From positions 1 to 64,000 of the forward strand of contig JAFDDA010000011.1 in the NCBI GenBank assembly GCA_019311105.1: a DNA stretch of 64,000 nucleotides, in the 5' to 3' direction. Source of the stretch: Deltaproteobacteria bacterium. Lineage in GTDB: Bacteria > Myxococcota_A > UBA9160 > JAFDDA01. Positions 8,878-18,445 of the stretch are shown one piece after another. A program made the position numbers and the translations under genes. Numbering within the stretch: the first letter of the stretch is position 1; each line of letters starts with the position of its first letter. The notes beneath the pieces are model-generated. The model was not told where the DNA came from. It made no database searches and saw nothing but the letters and a program-made list of their open reading frames with translations.

Positions 8878-10887
8878 ATGCCCACCATGCAAGAGCAGCG
8901 CGACACGATGGTCGATCAGCAGATCGTGTCCAGAGGGGTTCGCGACTCGGCAGTCCTATCGGCGATGCGCACGGTTCCGAGAGAGATCTTCGTCGAGGAT
9001 CGGCTCCTGGAGTTTGCGTACGACGATGCGCCCTTGCCGATCGAGGAGGGCCAGACGATCTCGCAGCCGCTGATCGTTGCGCTGATGGCCGAGTCGCTAG
9101 AGCTGTCCGCGAACGATCGAGTCCTCGAGATCGGCGCCGGCTCGGGGTATGCCGCCGCGGTCCTCAGTCGAATCGCCGGCTCCGTCTACGCGGTCGAGCG
9201 CCACGAAACCCTCGCCAAGCTCGCCCGGCAGAGAGCCTCGAGACTCGGCTACGACAACATCGAGGTCCTTCACGGAGACGGTAGCCTGGGATGGAGCGAG
9301 CATGCGCCATACGATGCCATCCTCGTATCCGCCGGCGGACCGGACATCCCCCAGAGCCTGCTCGAGCAGCTCACGGTCGGTGGGCGGCTCGTGATGCCCG
9401 TAGGCGACGAGCCTCGCAGCCAGGAGCTCCTCCGGGTTCTGCGCACGGCGGCTCATGAATACGACCAGACCTCGCTCGGAAGGGTCCAGTTCGTCCCGTT
9501 GATCGGAAGTGAAGGCTGGTCGCTCGATGGCACGCCGCTGCCGTCGCACCGGGCCCGCGAGCCGCTTCGGATCACAGTGCCAGGGCGGACCCACCTGAGC
9601 GGCCTCATTGCCCAGGCTTGCGAACCGTTCGACGCTCTCGATGAGGCCCCGCTCGACCCGCTCCTGGAGAGAATCGGAGACTCGCGTCTGGTCCTGATTG
9701 GGGAAGCGACTCACGGCACCTCGGAGTTCTACCGGATGCGCGCCCGGATCACGCAGGCACTCGTGACCCAGCGAGGGTTCAACGTCCTCGCGATCGAGGG
9801 GGACTGGCCCGATACCTCCACGATCGATCAATACGTGCGAGGCTGGAAGGGCGAAACGCTTCGAACACCTCCCTTCTCACGCTTTCCGACGTGGATGTGG
9901 CGCAACCGCGAGATGCAGGCCTTCATCGATTGGCTTGCCGAACACAACGGCCAACAGAGCCGATCGAATGGCCAGGTGAGCATCCACGGCCTCGATCTCT
10001 ACAGCCTGTACAACTCCATCGGCGTCGTCCTCGACTACCTCGATCGGGTCGATCCCGATGCCGCGCGGGCGGCACGCGTTCGGTACGGATGCTTCTCGCC
10101 CTGGGAGATGGACCCAGCCACCTACGGACGCGCTGCCGCAACGGGTCGGACCGAGGACTGCGAGAAGGAGGTCGTCGCTACCCTGAACAGCCTCCTCGAG
10201 CAGCGCACACCCTATCGAAACCAAGACGGCGACTCCTTCTTCGACGCGGAACGAAACGCCACGGTCGTCCGGAACGCGGAGCGCTACTACCGCGCCATGT
10301 ACCGCGGGTCTCGTGAGTCGTGGAACCTCCGAGATCAGCACATGTTCGATACGCTACGGGCCGTACTCGAACATCGAGGGGCAGACGCCAAGGCCGTCGT
10401 ATGGGCTCACAACTCCCACGTGGGCAACGCCGCCGCAACCGAGATGGGAGTCCGTGGCGAGTTCAACATCGGCCAGCTCGCACGCGAGGAGCTGGGCCGT
10501 TCGGTCTACTCCATCGGGTTCGGGACCCACACCGGAACGGTTGCCGCCGCCTCGAACTGGGAGGAGCCCGTGCAGTTCATGGGGGTGCGCCCTTCCCATG
10601 AAGACAGCTACGAGCGCCTATGTCACGAGACGGGGCTCCCCGCGTTCTTCCTTCCTCTGCGTGGCGGCGACGAACACGGCTTGCGCGAGGCGCTTCTGTC
10701 GCCGCATCTCGAGCGCGCGATCGGGGTGATCTACCGCCCCGACACGGAGCTCTTGAGCCACTACTTTCAGGCCGCCCTGCCCGCACAGTTCGACGAGTTC
10801 ATCTGGTTCGACCAGTCTTCGGCACTGCAACCGCTGGAGGTCCGCGAGATGGCCGGGTTCCCGGACACGTATCCTTTCGGGCTCTAG
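8878..10887 (+). CDS. Fusion protein: protein-L-isoaspartate O-methyltransferase (PCMT) domain + erythromycin-esterase-like domain
   Basis: N-term MVDQQIVSRGVRDSAVLSAMRTVPRE...VLEIGAGSGYAAAVLSRIAGSVYAVER (PCMT); C-term LVLIGEATHGTSEFYRMRARITQALV...AIEGDWPD...WAHNSHVGNA (Ere family). Confidence 0.88.
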   Translation: MPTMQEQRDTMVDQQIVSRGVRDSAVLSAMRTVPREIFVEDRLLEFAYDDAPLPIEEGQTISQPLIVALMAESLELSANDRVLEIGAGSGYAAAVLSRIAGSVYAVERHETLAKLARQRASRLGYDNIEVLHGDGSLGWSEHAPYDAILVSAGGPDIPQSLLEQLTVGGRLVMPVGDEPRSQELLRVLRTAAHEYDQTSLGRVQFVPLIGSEGWSLDGTPLPSHRAREPLRITVPGRTHLSGLIAQACEPFDALDEAPLDPLLERIGDSRLVLIGEATHGTSEFYRMRARITQALVTQRGFNVLAIEGDWPDTSTIDQYVRGWKGETLRTPPFSRFPTWMWRNREMQAFIDWLAEHNGQQSRSNGQVSIHGLDLYSLYNSIGVVLDYLDRVDPDAARAARVRYGCFSPWEMDPATYGRAAATGRTEDCEKEVVATLNSLLEQRTPYRNQDGDSFFDAERNATVVRNAERYYRAMYRGSRESWNLRDQHMFDTLRAVLEHRGADAKAVVWAHNSHVGNAAATEMGVRGEFNIGQLAREELGRSVYSIGFGTHTGTVAAASNWEEPVQFMGVRPSHEDSYERLCHETGLPAFFLPLRGGDEHGLREALLSPHLERAIGVIYRPDTELLSHYFQAALPAQFDEFIWFDQSSALQPLEVREMAGFPDTYPFGL

Positions 10888-10941
10888 ACCCTTCGCGGCC
10901 GCTCCTTGGGAGTCTCGGTCCCAGCAAGGATCGAGGACGCA

Positions 10942-12300
10942 TCAAGCGAGCTCGACCTCTTCCCGATACTCCGGGACCGTCGCAGGATAGTGGTGTTTCT
11001 CCTGGATCTTGCGCCGGAGGACGTCGGCTGGGACCGCTTCACCGTGGGTCACGAACACGTGCTTTGGCGGGCGCTCGCAGGCACCCACCCATCCCAACAG
11101 ACCCGGCTGGTCCGCATGCGCCGAGAGAATGTCCTGCTGGATGACCTCCGCCCGGATCGGGACGTAATCACCGTGGATCTTCACCACCTCCGCGCCAGAC
11201 ACGATTGCGTGCCCTCGAGTTCCGGGCGCCTGAAAGCCCGGCAAGAGAATCGCATTGCGAGGGTCTGGTGCAAGGCCTTTGAGATGGTGAAGGACGCGAC
11301 CGCCGGTGGCCATGCCGCTGGCAGAGATGATCACGGCCGGGATCCGTCCTCGCCGCGTCAGCTCCCGCGACTCCTCGACCGAACGGACGAAGTGGGCGAG
11401 ACCGCAGACCGCTGCACAGCGGTCGTCTGACAAGCGATGATATTCGCTGAACCGTTGATAGAGCTCGGTCACGCTCGTCGCCATCGGGCTGTTCATGTAG
11501 ACGGGGACTTCGGGCGCCAACCCGCGGCGGAAGACCTCGTGAAGGCAGAAGAGAATGCACTGCGCGCGTGCTACGGCGAAGGCCGGGATCAACAGCGTCC
11601 CACCCCGCTCCAGCGTCCGGGCAAGTATCTGACCGATCTCGGCTATGGGATCAGCCTCCGGATGGATTCGGTCGCCATAGGTCGATTCCATCACCACCCA
11701 GTCCGGTGCCTCGGGGCGGACGGGCGGACGCATCAGCAGGTCGTCGTCTCTCCCCAGGTCTCCGGAGAACAACAGCGCGCCTTCGGGTCCGCGCACCTCG
11801 ACGCTGCCCGCCCCCAGGATGTGCCCCGCCGGCTGGATAGACAGCCCGAGGCCTCCAACGTCCGCACGCTCGCCGAACTCGAGCGGAGACAAATACTCCA
11901 ACGCACGCAGCGCATTGCTCTCGGTATAGAGCGGAACTGCTGGATGGTGGCGTGAGAAGCCCTTGCGATTCGCGTACGCCGCATCCTCCTCGTGGATGTG
12001 GCCGGAGTCCGGGAGAAGAACCTGGCAGAGCGATTTCGTCGGGGGGGTGCAGTACACCGGCCCCGTGAATCCATCTCTTACGAGCGCCGGGAGATAGCCC
12101 GCGTGGTCGATGTGCGCGTGGGTGAGGATGACCGCATCGAGATCCTCGAGGTTGGTGGGTGGCCGCTTCCAGTTCCGGAGTCGCAGCTGCTTCACCCCTT
12201 GATAGAGCCCACAGTCAACGAGAACCTTCGCGCCCTGGGTCTCCACCAGGTACTTCGAGCCCGTCACGGTCCCGGCCCCTCCCAGGAAACTGAGCTTCAT
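10942..12300 (-). CDS. MBL-fold / beta-CASP RNA metallo-hydrolase
   Basis: HAHIDHAGYLPALV motif, GAGSVEVRGPEGALLFSGDLGR, HAHADQPGLLGW, C-terminal FVTHGEAVPADVLRRKI. Confidence 0.9.
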   Translation of the reverse strand: MKLSFLGGAGTVTGSKYLVETQGAKVLVDCGLYQGVKQLRLRNWKRPPTNLEDLDAVILTHAHIDHAGYLPALVRDGFTGPVYCTPPTKSLCQVLLPDSGHIHEEDAAYANRKGFSRHHPAVPLYTESNALRALEYLSPLEFGERADVGGLGLSIQPAGHILGAGSVEVRGPEGALLFSGDLGRDDDLLMRPPVRPEAPDWVVMESTYGDRIHPEADPIAEIGQILARTLERGGTLLIPAFAVARAQCILFCLHEVFRRGLAPEVPVYMNSPMATSVTELYQRFSEYHRLSDDRCAAVCGLAHFVRSVEESRELTRRGRIPAVIISASGMATGGRVLHHLKGLAPDPRNAILLPGFQAPGTRGHAIVSGAEVVKIHGDYVPIRAEVIQQDILSAHADQPGLLGWVGACERPPKHVFVTHGEAVPADVLRRKIQEKHHYPATVPEYREEVELA

Positions 12301-12329
12301 CCCGGCCTCTCCTCTCGTTTCGACTCCGG

Positions 12330-13838
12330 CTAGAACCCGTAGCGATAGATCTCGTCACTCTCGGCTGCGTAGTCGCGTGCGAATGCCAGCTGTGCCGCAC
12401 TCTGCGCGTGGATCTCGAAGAGCGGCTCGCCCCGTTCAACGACGGAGTTCACGCCTCGCAGTAACTTGAGACCTGCGGACACGTTGGCCGGCGAACCAGC
12501 CAGCTTTGCGATCCGACTGATCTCGAGAGAATCGATCTCGCGGATCCGGCCATCTCGGCGCGCCACTACGACATGCCGGAACACTGCGGGATCGGGGAGC
12601 GACCTTCGGCCCTGCGCATCGACCATCTCCTCGAACTTCGCTTCCGCCCGGCCGGAGTCGAGGGCCCCATGAGCCAAACGATATCCTTCCGCGTCCGGCG
12701 CAAACCCGGTTCGTTCCAGGAGGCGGGCCGCCAGGTAGAGCGACTTCTCGCGCAAGCCGCGAGGCGCGTCCGGCTCACGACGCAACACGGATAGTACGTC
12801 GAGGGCTTCGAGGCGCGGGCCCACACCGCTTCCGATCGGTCCGCGCGCTTCGGTGACTACGATATCCACCTCAAGCTCCACGGCCTGCGCGACGAGCCGA
12901 AAGAGTGCGGCCAGATCTTCGGCTTCCGCCTGTGACCGAACCTTGGCACTCGAACCAACGGGAATGTCGATCAGGGCGTGGGTCGCCCCGGCAGTCTTCT
13001 TCTTGGCAAGGATCGAGGCGACCATTTGCGCCTCCGTATCGATCTGCATCGGACGCTCGACCGTGATCAGCACGTCGTCGGCCGGAGCGAGATCGAGCGC
13101 ACCTCCCCAAACGATGCAGCCGCCGACGCGCTCGACAACGTCGTAGATCTCGGACGCTTGAAGCTCCACGTTCGCGAGCACGCCCATCGTATCCGCGGTC
13201 CCTGAGGGGCTCGTGATGGCGCGCGAGGAGGTCTTGGGGATCGTGACCCCGAGCGACGCGAGGATGGGGACCACGATCATGGTGGTTCGGTTCCCAGGAA
13301 TCCCGCCGATGCAGTGCTTGTCGGCCACAATCGCGGAGTCGAACCGAAGACTCGACCCGCAATCGACCATCGCTCCGGTGAAATCAATGAGCTCCTGGGT
13401 ATCGAGATTGCGGAGAGCGCACGCCAGCACGAACATCGCGAGTTCGGGCTTCGAGTAGCGCCGCGCCACGACGTCTTCCAGGATCCGGTCGAAGTCGGCG
13501 CGCGTCATGCGGTGACCTCGAAGCTTCTCGCGTACGCAAGCGATGCTGGTGGGGGCACGCGCCAGTGTGGCCCCGACCTGAGCGCCCTCGGAGAGAGCCA
13601 TGTCGGCAAAGGCCACTTCGGAAAGACCGATCTCGTCCTTCTCGAGGAGCGAATCGTGGCAGAAGTTGAGGATCCCCGTGATCCCGCCCTGCCCTTCCGC
13701 TTCCGAATCGACCCCGAATACGCGCACGCGATCTAGAGGGTTGAATCCCAGCGAGCCCTCGCACACCGCCCGCTCGTTGATGAAAACGACGTGCTCGCTC
13801 TGGGTATCGATCTCGAGGCGCTTCAGCCGAAACATCAA
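12330..13838 (-). CDS. Thymidine phosphorylase / AMP (NMP) phosphorylase family, archaeal-type long form
   Basis: KHCIGGIPGNRTTMIVVPILASLG, KTSSRAITSPSGTADTMGVLA; long N-terminal extension typical of archaeal-type family. Confidence 0.85.
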   Translation of the reverse strand: MMFRLKRLEIDTQSEHVVFINERAVCEGSLGFNPLDRVRVFGVDSEAEGQGGITGILNFCHDSLLEKDEIGLSEVAFADMALSEGAQVGATLARAPTSIACVREKLRGHRMTRADFDRILEDVVARRYSKPELAMFVLACALRNLDTQELIDFTGAMVDCGSSLRFDSAIVADKHCIGGIPGNRTTMIVVPILASLGVTIPKTSSRAITSPSGTADTMGVLANVELQASEIYDVVERVGGCIVWGGALDLAPADDVLITVERPMQIDTEAQMVASILAKKKTAGATHALIDIPVGSSAKVRSQAEAEDLAALFRLVAQAVELEVDIVVTEARGPIGSGVGPRLEALDVLSVLRREPDAPRGLREKSLYLAARLLERTGFAPDAEGYRLAHGALDSGRAEAKFEEMVDAQGRRSLPDPAVFRHVVVARRDGRIREIDSLEISRIAKLAGSPANVSAGLKLLRGVNSVVERGEPLFEIHAQSAAQLAFARDYAAESDEIYRYGF

Positions 13839-14779
13839 TGGCCCCCCGCGGCGCTGAAAAGATCCGCAACGCCCTTCGCCAGGAGACCGGCCGTCCCAAG
13901 CTGGTTGGTCGAGTGCGGCACGGTGTCAGTGGAATAGAGCCCTCCGAGCCCAGCCTCCCGGAGGCGCCGTTCTGTCGCCTCGTCAAAGAGGGCGTGCACG
14001 ACTACGGCTTCGACGCGATCGACTCCCCTCGAACGCAGGCCACGAGTCGCGGCGGCCAGTGTCGCGCCCGAGCTGGCTACGTCATCCACCAAGAGCGCAG
14101 ACTGCACCCCGCCGGGTAGACGCGGGACCTCCACTTCGACGTCCCGGTCGCCACTGCGGGCCTTGTGACAGACCGTCCAGCGAAGCCCTGCTGCTTCAGC
14201 CGCGACGCGAACCCATGGTTCAGACTCATCGTCGGGGCCGACCACGATGTCGCACCGGCCGCGCGACCGACACCATTCGCCGATGAGTGGCGCCGCCGAA
14301 ACCGACCGAGCCTGGCACGGGAAGACCTCGACCAGCTTCTGGATGCGATGGAGGTGGGCCTCCACGGTGAGCAGACGGTCGAAGGCAGTGCCGAGCAACA
14401 TTCCGACGACCCGCTGGGAAACGGCTTCGCCGGCGTGAAACGCGCGATCCTGGCGCATGTAGCCCAGGTATGGCGCAACCAATACGAGCTCCTCGACTCC
14501 CGCTCTCCGAAGCGCATCTGCAGCGAAGAGGATCTCGACGATCTTCACATTGGGCTGATCGAGAGAGCGCACCAAGACGGCCCGCCTCGGGCCGTCACTA
14601 CAGACGCGAACCAGGGACTCCCCGTCGGGAAACCGGTGGACATCGACGCCGCGACAGACGACTGCCAGACACCTTGCCACGCCCTCGGCGAGCGGCCGGG
14701 CTTCTGCGAACGCGTGGACTTCCAGTTCACTCGACACGGTCGACAGCCTCTCACCCCGCGTCGGAATCACGTGCAACAT
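13835..14779 (-). CDS. Ribose-phosphate pyrophosphokinase-like protein
   Basis: FPDGE, PYLGYMRQDRAFHAGEAVS, PRPP loop VDDVASSGATL; 4-nt overlap with the downstream phosphorylase. Confidence 0.85.
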   Translation of the reverse strand: MLHVIPTRGERLSTVSSELEVHAFAEARPLAEGVARCLAVVCRGVDVHRFPDGESLVRVCSDGPRRAVLVRSLDQPNVKIVEILFAADALRRAGVEELVLVAPYLGYMRQDRAFHAGEAVSQRVVGMLLGTAFDRLLTVEAHLHRIQKLVEVFPCQARSVSAAPLIGEWCRSRGRCDIVVGPDDESEPWVRVAAEAAGLRWTVCHKARSGDRDVEVEVPRLPGGVQSALLVDDVASSGATLAAATRGLRSRGVDRVEAVVVHALFDEATERRLREAGLGGLYSTDTVPHSTNQLGTAGLLAKGVADLFSAAGGH

Positions 14780-15011
14780 CCCCTACGAGTGCCCCGGGAT
14801 CGAAGACCCGACGGCGCACCACACGCCCGACCCGCGAGGTCAAAACCGCTACGGGCGCGCCCTACCCGCCCCCCGCAGGAGCCCCTCGTACGGTACCGGA
14901 ATGCCTCGGCATCGCCCGGCGCATTCCCACGGAAACACCCGGCCTCCGAGCGAAGCGTTTCGCCCCATCCTCGACCGCCGAATGCGCGCCGCCAGCCGAC
15001 CGGGCGTTCCG

Positions 15012-16247
15012 TCAGCCCATCGCGGCCCCTGAAGCTGGGGTGTGCCTGTCCGTGGCGAACCAATCCTGCGTTCTCAGACAGAACCGGACCAGGCCAAGCA
15101 TGAGCGGCACTTCGATCAGAACGCCGACCACCGTGGCCAGGGCGGCGCCGGAGGAGAGGCCGAAAAGCATCACCGCGGTGGCGATCGCCACTTCGAAGTG
15201 GTTGCTGGCGCCAATCATGGCCGTTGGAGCCGCATCTGCGTATCGGAGGCCGAACACCCTCGCGAGAGCATACGCGAGGCTGAAAATGAGCAGCGTCTGG
15301 ACCGTCAGCGGAACTGCAATCCAGAGGATGGTGAGTGTGTTCTCGAGAATCACCTCTCCTTTGAACGAGAACAGCAGGACGAGCGTGAGCAGCAGCGCAC
15401 CAATCGTGATCGGCGTGAGGAGATGGAGGAAGGTCTTCTCGAACCATTCCTTTCCTCGGGCTGCGATGATCCACCGGCGCGAGAAAGATCCAGCGACGAG
15501 TGGCAGAGCGACGTAGACGCCGATGGACAGCAAGAGCGCCTGCCAGGGCACAGGCAGCCGACCGATGCCCAACAGAAAGCCCCCAAGCACTCCGTACAGA
15601 ACGATCATGGTGAGCGAATTGATCGCGACCATGACGAGCGTATGGCCGTCACTTCCGCGCGCCAGATATCCCCAGACGAGGACCATGGCGGTGCACGATG
15701 CGACGCCCAGAAGGATGCAGCCCGCGAGGTAGCTTCTCCACAGCGGAACCTCGAGAAGCTTGACTCCGTCTTGGACGACCACGTGTCCCGAGCCATATGG
15801 GGATCCCTCGGCCAAGTCGAGACCGAAGGGAAGTTTCACCAGGTCTGTGGCTTCAGGGCCGATGAAGCCCAGGAACAGCGTACCGAGGAAAAGGTTGGCG
15901 ACGGCCAACATGGTGAAAGGCTTTGCACACCAGTTTACGAATAGCGTCAGCAGAAACGGGGCGAACGCTCCTGCCTGCCGCGACGACCTCGCCAAAATCG
16001 ATCTTCACCATGATGGGATACATCATGAAGAAGAGGCAGACGGCAATCGGTGCCGACACCACCGGCGCTCCCCCGACATCGAGCGTCATGCCGTCGAGAC
16101 TGCGAGCAAACCCCGGTGCCACTCTACCCAGAGCGATCCCGGCGACCATGCAGAGAAATACCCAGACCGGCAGGAAGCGCTCGAATCCGTGTATTTGACG
16201 ATCTGTCGTTGATTGGTCTGCTCGCCAGACGGTGTTCCGGGATCCAT
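15012..16247 (-). pseudogene. ACR3-family arsenite efflux transporter, frameshifted
   Basis: C-terminal ~310 aa in ORF 15012-15995 ([16 protein letters not shown]...[14 protein letters not shown]); N-terminal part in a second frame ([22 protein letters not shown]...[13 protein letters not shown]); likely start [20 protein letters not shown] in a third frame. Confidence 0.8.
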
Positions 16248-16524
16248 CAGCCCTCCTCTCGGACTAGAGTGTCGATGTGGCAATTTCGTCGACGCGCACC
16301 TGGCGGCGCAGAACGCCGGGTGCCCCTGCAGCAGGGCTGTAGAACCAGTCGATCTTCCGCTCCGGCTTCATGAAGGTGCACCAGAAGACGCTGCGCTGCG
16401 CCCGGATCGCTCGAGCCGCCAACCAAGACGAAGCTCTCCGATTCGGATGGCCTCAAGTAGGTGGCTCGGTCTTCTAGCCCAGAGACTGTCGTGTTCCGCT
16501 GCTCCCCGGCGACCGCCGGGAGGC

Positions 16525-16888
16525 CTAGAGTTCGAGGGGTAGCGCGAGTGCGGTCGTTGCGGGGAGGTCGCAGTCATCCTGGCAGGCGCGTTCATCGACG
16601 TCCATCGTTCTCGGGTAGGCCCGGTAGGATTGGGGCCCCGTCCCTCCGACACGGGGCATCCCACTCACGAGACCGGCGAGCTGGATCACCTCGTGAGCGG
16701 CAACGCTCAGACTGAAGGCGAACACGTTTCTGCGGCCGTATCTCTCGCGGTCGGCGTGACTCAGGCCCGCGAGGTAGTCGGGATCGTCGAGCCTGCCGTC
16801 TCGGTCGAGCGCGACATCGCTTCTTCGAAGAGCGTCCAGGCAATAGAGACATGCGAACCCCGAGCCGACGCTGCCGAACTGGGCTTCT
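16525..16888 (-). pseudogene. ThiF/E1-like protein, C-terminal remnant
   Basis: GFACLYCLDALRRSDVALDRDGRL...RYGRRNVFAFSLSVAAHEVIQLAGLVSG...ACQDDCDL; no 5' portion, abuts the integrase stop codon. Confidence 0.45.
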
Positions 16889-17777
16889 AGGGGTCTAGGC
16901 TCTCCACGGCCTCGCGCTTCTCCTCATCGTAGGCCGATACGTACCGCTTGACGACGTTCAGGTCGTCCCACCCGCCCAGCTCGCGAACGGTCTCGAGGCT
17001 CGCCCCATTTCGGTGCATCTGACTGGCCCAGGTCCGGCGCAGCTGATGCAGACCCGGCTTCCGCGTGTCACGAAGCCCTGCCCGCTCCCAGATCTTCTTC
17101 ATCGCCTTGTCCATCGCGGAGGTCACCGGCTGATGGGGGTCACGCCGCTTCGGGAAGAGCCACGCGCCTCGAAGAGTTGCGATGTGGTCTTTGAGTCGGA
17201 GTGACAACTGCTCCGCAAAGGGAACGCTCCGGCACTCCCAGTCCTTGGGCTCCCAGGCGACCCCGTGGCGCTCGGAGGTTTTGGACCGGACCTCGATCAT
17301 CCGGTGGTCGAAATCCACGTCTTCGACTCTCAACATCATGATCTCCTCCCGCCTCAAGCCTGCCTTCATCGCCAGGAGAAGCGCCACGTCCCAGGAGGCC
17401 GCGGCCGCTTCGAAGAGGCGATGGACCTGCGCGTCGGAAAGCTTGTCCGGGAGGCCCTTGCGCTGCTTGAGTTCCTTGATCTCGACGAGGTCGGGATGCC
17501 CACGGAGCGGCCCGCCCTTTCGGGCCGCGTGATGCATCGCCGCCTTCAGCACCCGGAAGTCGCCGTTGATCGTGCCGTTCTCCACTCCGTCCCGACGGCG
17601 TCGGATGCGGGCATGAGTCCCGAGATCCTTGTCCGTCATCCGAGACACGTCGAAATCGGCCCCGAAGACCGATTCCAGCATTCGCTGCTTCGATTCGGCA
17701 CTGCGGTGGCTGTTGCCCTTCGTCGTACGGTCCCTCAGACCGTCGACGTAGGCGTCGAGGATCACGCGAAGAGACAC
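16887..17777 (-). CDS. Tyrosine-type site-specific recombinase/integrase
   Basis: Catalytic pattern: GLRREEI (R), HQLRRTWASQMHRNG (HxxR), GGWDDLNVVKRYVSA (W, Y). Confidence 0.88.
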   Translation of the reverse strand: MSLRVILDAYVDGLRDRTTKGNSHRSAESKQRMLESVFGADFDVSRMTDKDLGTHARIRRRRDGVENGTINGDFRVLKAAMHHAARKGGPLRGHPDLVEIKELKQRKGLPDKLSDAQVHRLFEAAAASWDVALLLAMKAGLRREEIMMLRVEDVDFDHRMIEVRSKTSERHGVAWEPKDWECRSVPFAEQLSLRLKDHIATLRGAWLFPKRRDPHQPVTSAMDKAMKKIWERAGLRDTRKPGLHQLRRTWASQMHRNGASLETVRELGGWDDLNVVKRYVSAYDEEKREAVESLDP

Positions 17778-18279
17778 GTGAGGCCAAGGCGCCGACCATG
17801 AATGCGATCGGCTCGGAGAGCCCGATCTGAGCGGCCTGGACCGGAGATGGACTCGTGACCCCTAGTCCCACGCGGATGATGCCGCGGATCCGCTGGCGCT
17901 CCCCTTCGGCTCGATCTCGCGCAACCTCGAGCTCGCCGGTCTGAAGCGAAGCGTTGCCACGAGCCGATCCGCCAAAGAGGTACCGGACCTCTTCCCGGAC
18001 ACGCCACCGGAGCTAGTAGCTCGTGCCGCTCTTGGGCAGGTCCAACGACCCGAACGGCTCCGCGAGAATTCGCTCGACGGCGCGAGATAGGGGGCGACTG
18101 ATGCCCACTCCTGGGCACCAGTGATGCCCAGAACTCGACGAGCCGACATTCCGGGAACTGATGGCTCGGGGCGCTAGATGGGGGGCGTCTTGGGACTTCC
18201 TAGTGAAGCGTCGCACGGTTACCTCCGTGGTACTTCACTTCCCTTTAGTCTAGTTGGCGTTTTGGATAAGGATTCGGCG

Positions 18280-18321
18280 AAGGATTTGCAGTCCTCTGCC
18301 TTACCACTTGGCTACGGCGCC
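18280..18321 (-). pseudogene. tRNA-Cys (GCA anticodon) 5' portion; 3' half degenerate
   Basis: Reverse complement GGCGCCGTAGCCAAGTGGTAAGGCAGAGGACTGCAAATCCTT matches acceptor 5' strand, D-arm and anticodon arm of bacterial tRNA-Cys; no intact T-arm or 3' acceptor strand follows. Confidence 0.7.
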
Positions 18322-18445
18322 GCGGGGCGGAGTGTCCCGAAGAATGATGCAGCGTCAAGGTGTTGCACCAACGGACTCGGAGGGGACCGGCTTGCGCAGC
18401 GCAACCGCGCGAGCCCGAGATCACCCCGGCGGCGTCCGACCTCGT

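Noticed and set aside
8878-10887. Macrolide resistance determinant (erythromycin esterase)
   Set aside because: Ere-like domain is fused to PCMT and sits in a stress cluster; family membership alone does not support an antibiotic-resistance call
16247-16456. Small ORF beside the ACR3 gene as a novel arsenic gene
   Set aside because: Two short overlapping frames, no recognisable family; could be a decayed remnant but evidence is insufficient
17778-18250. Possible excisionase or small phage gene upstream of the integrase
   Set aside because: Fragments such as RILAEPFGSLDLPKSGTSY and LRWRVREEVRYLFGG do not form a continuous ORF or recognisable HTH; left unannotated
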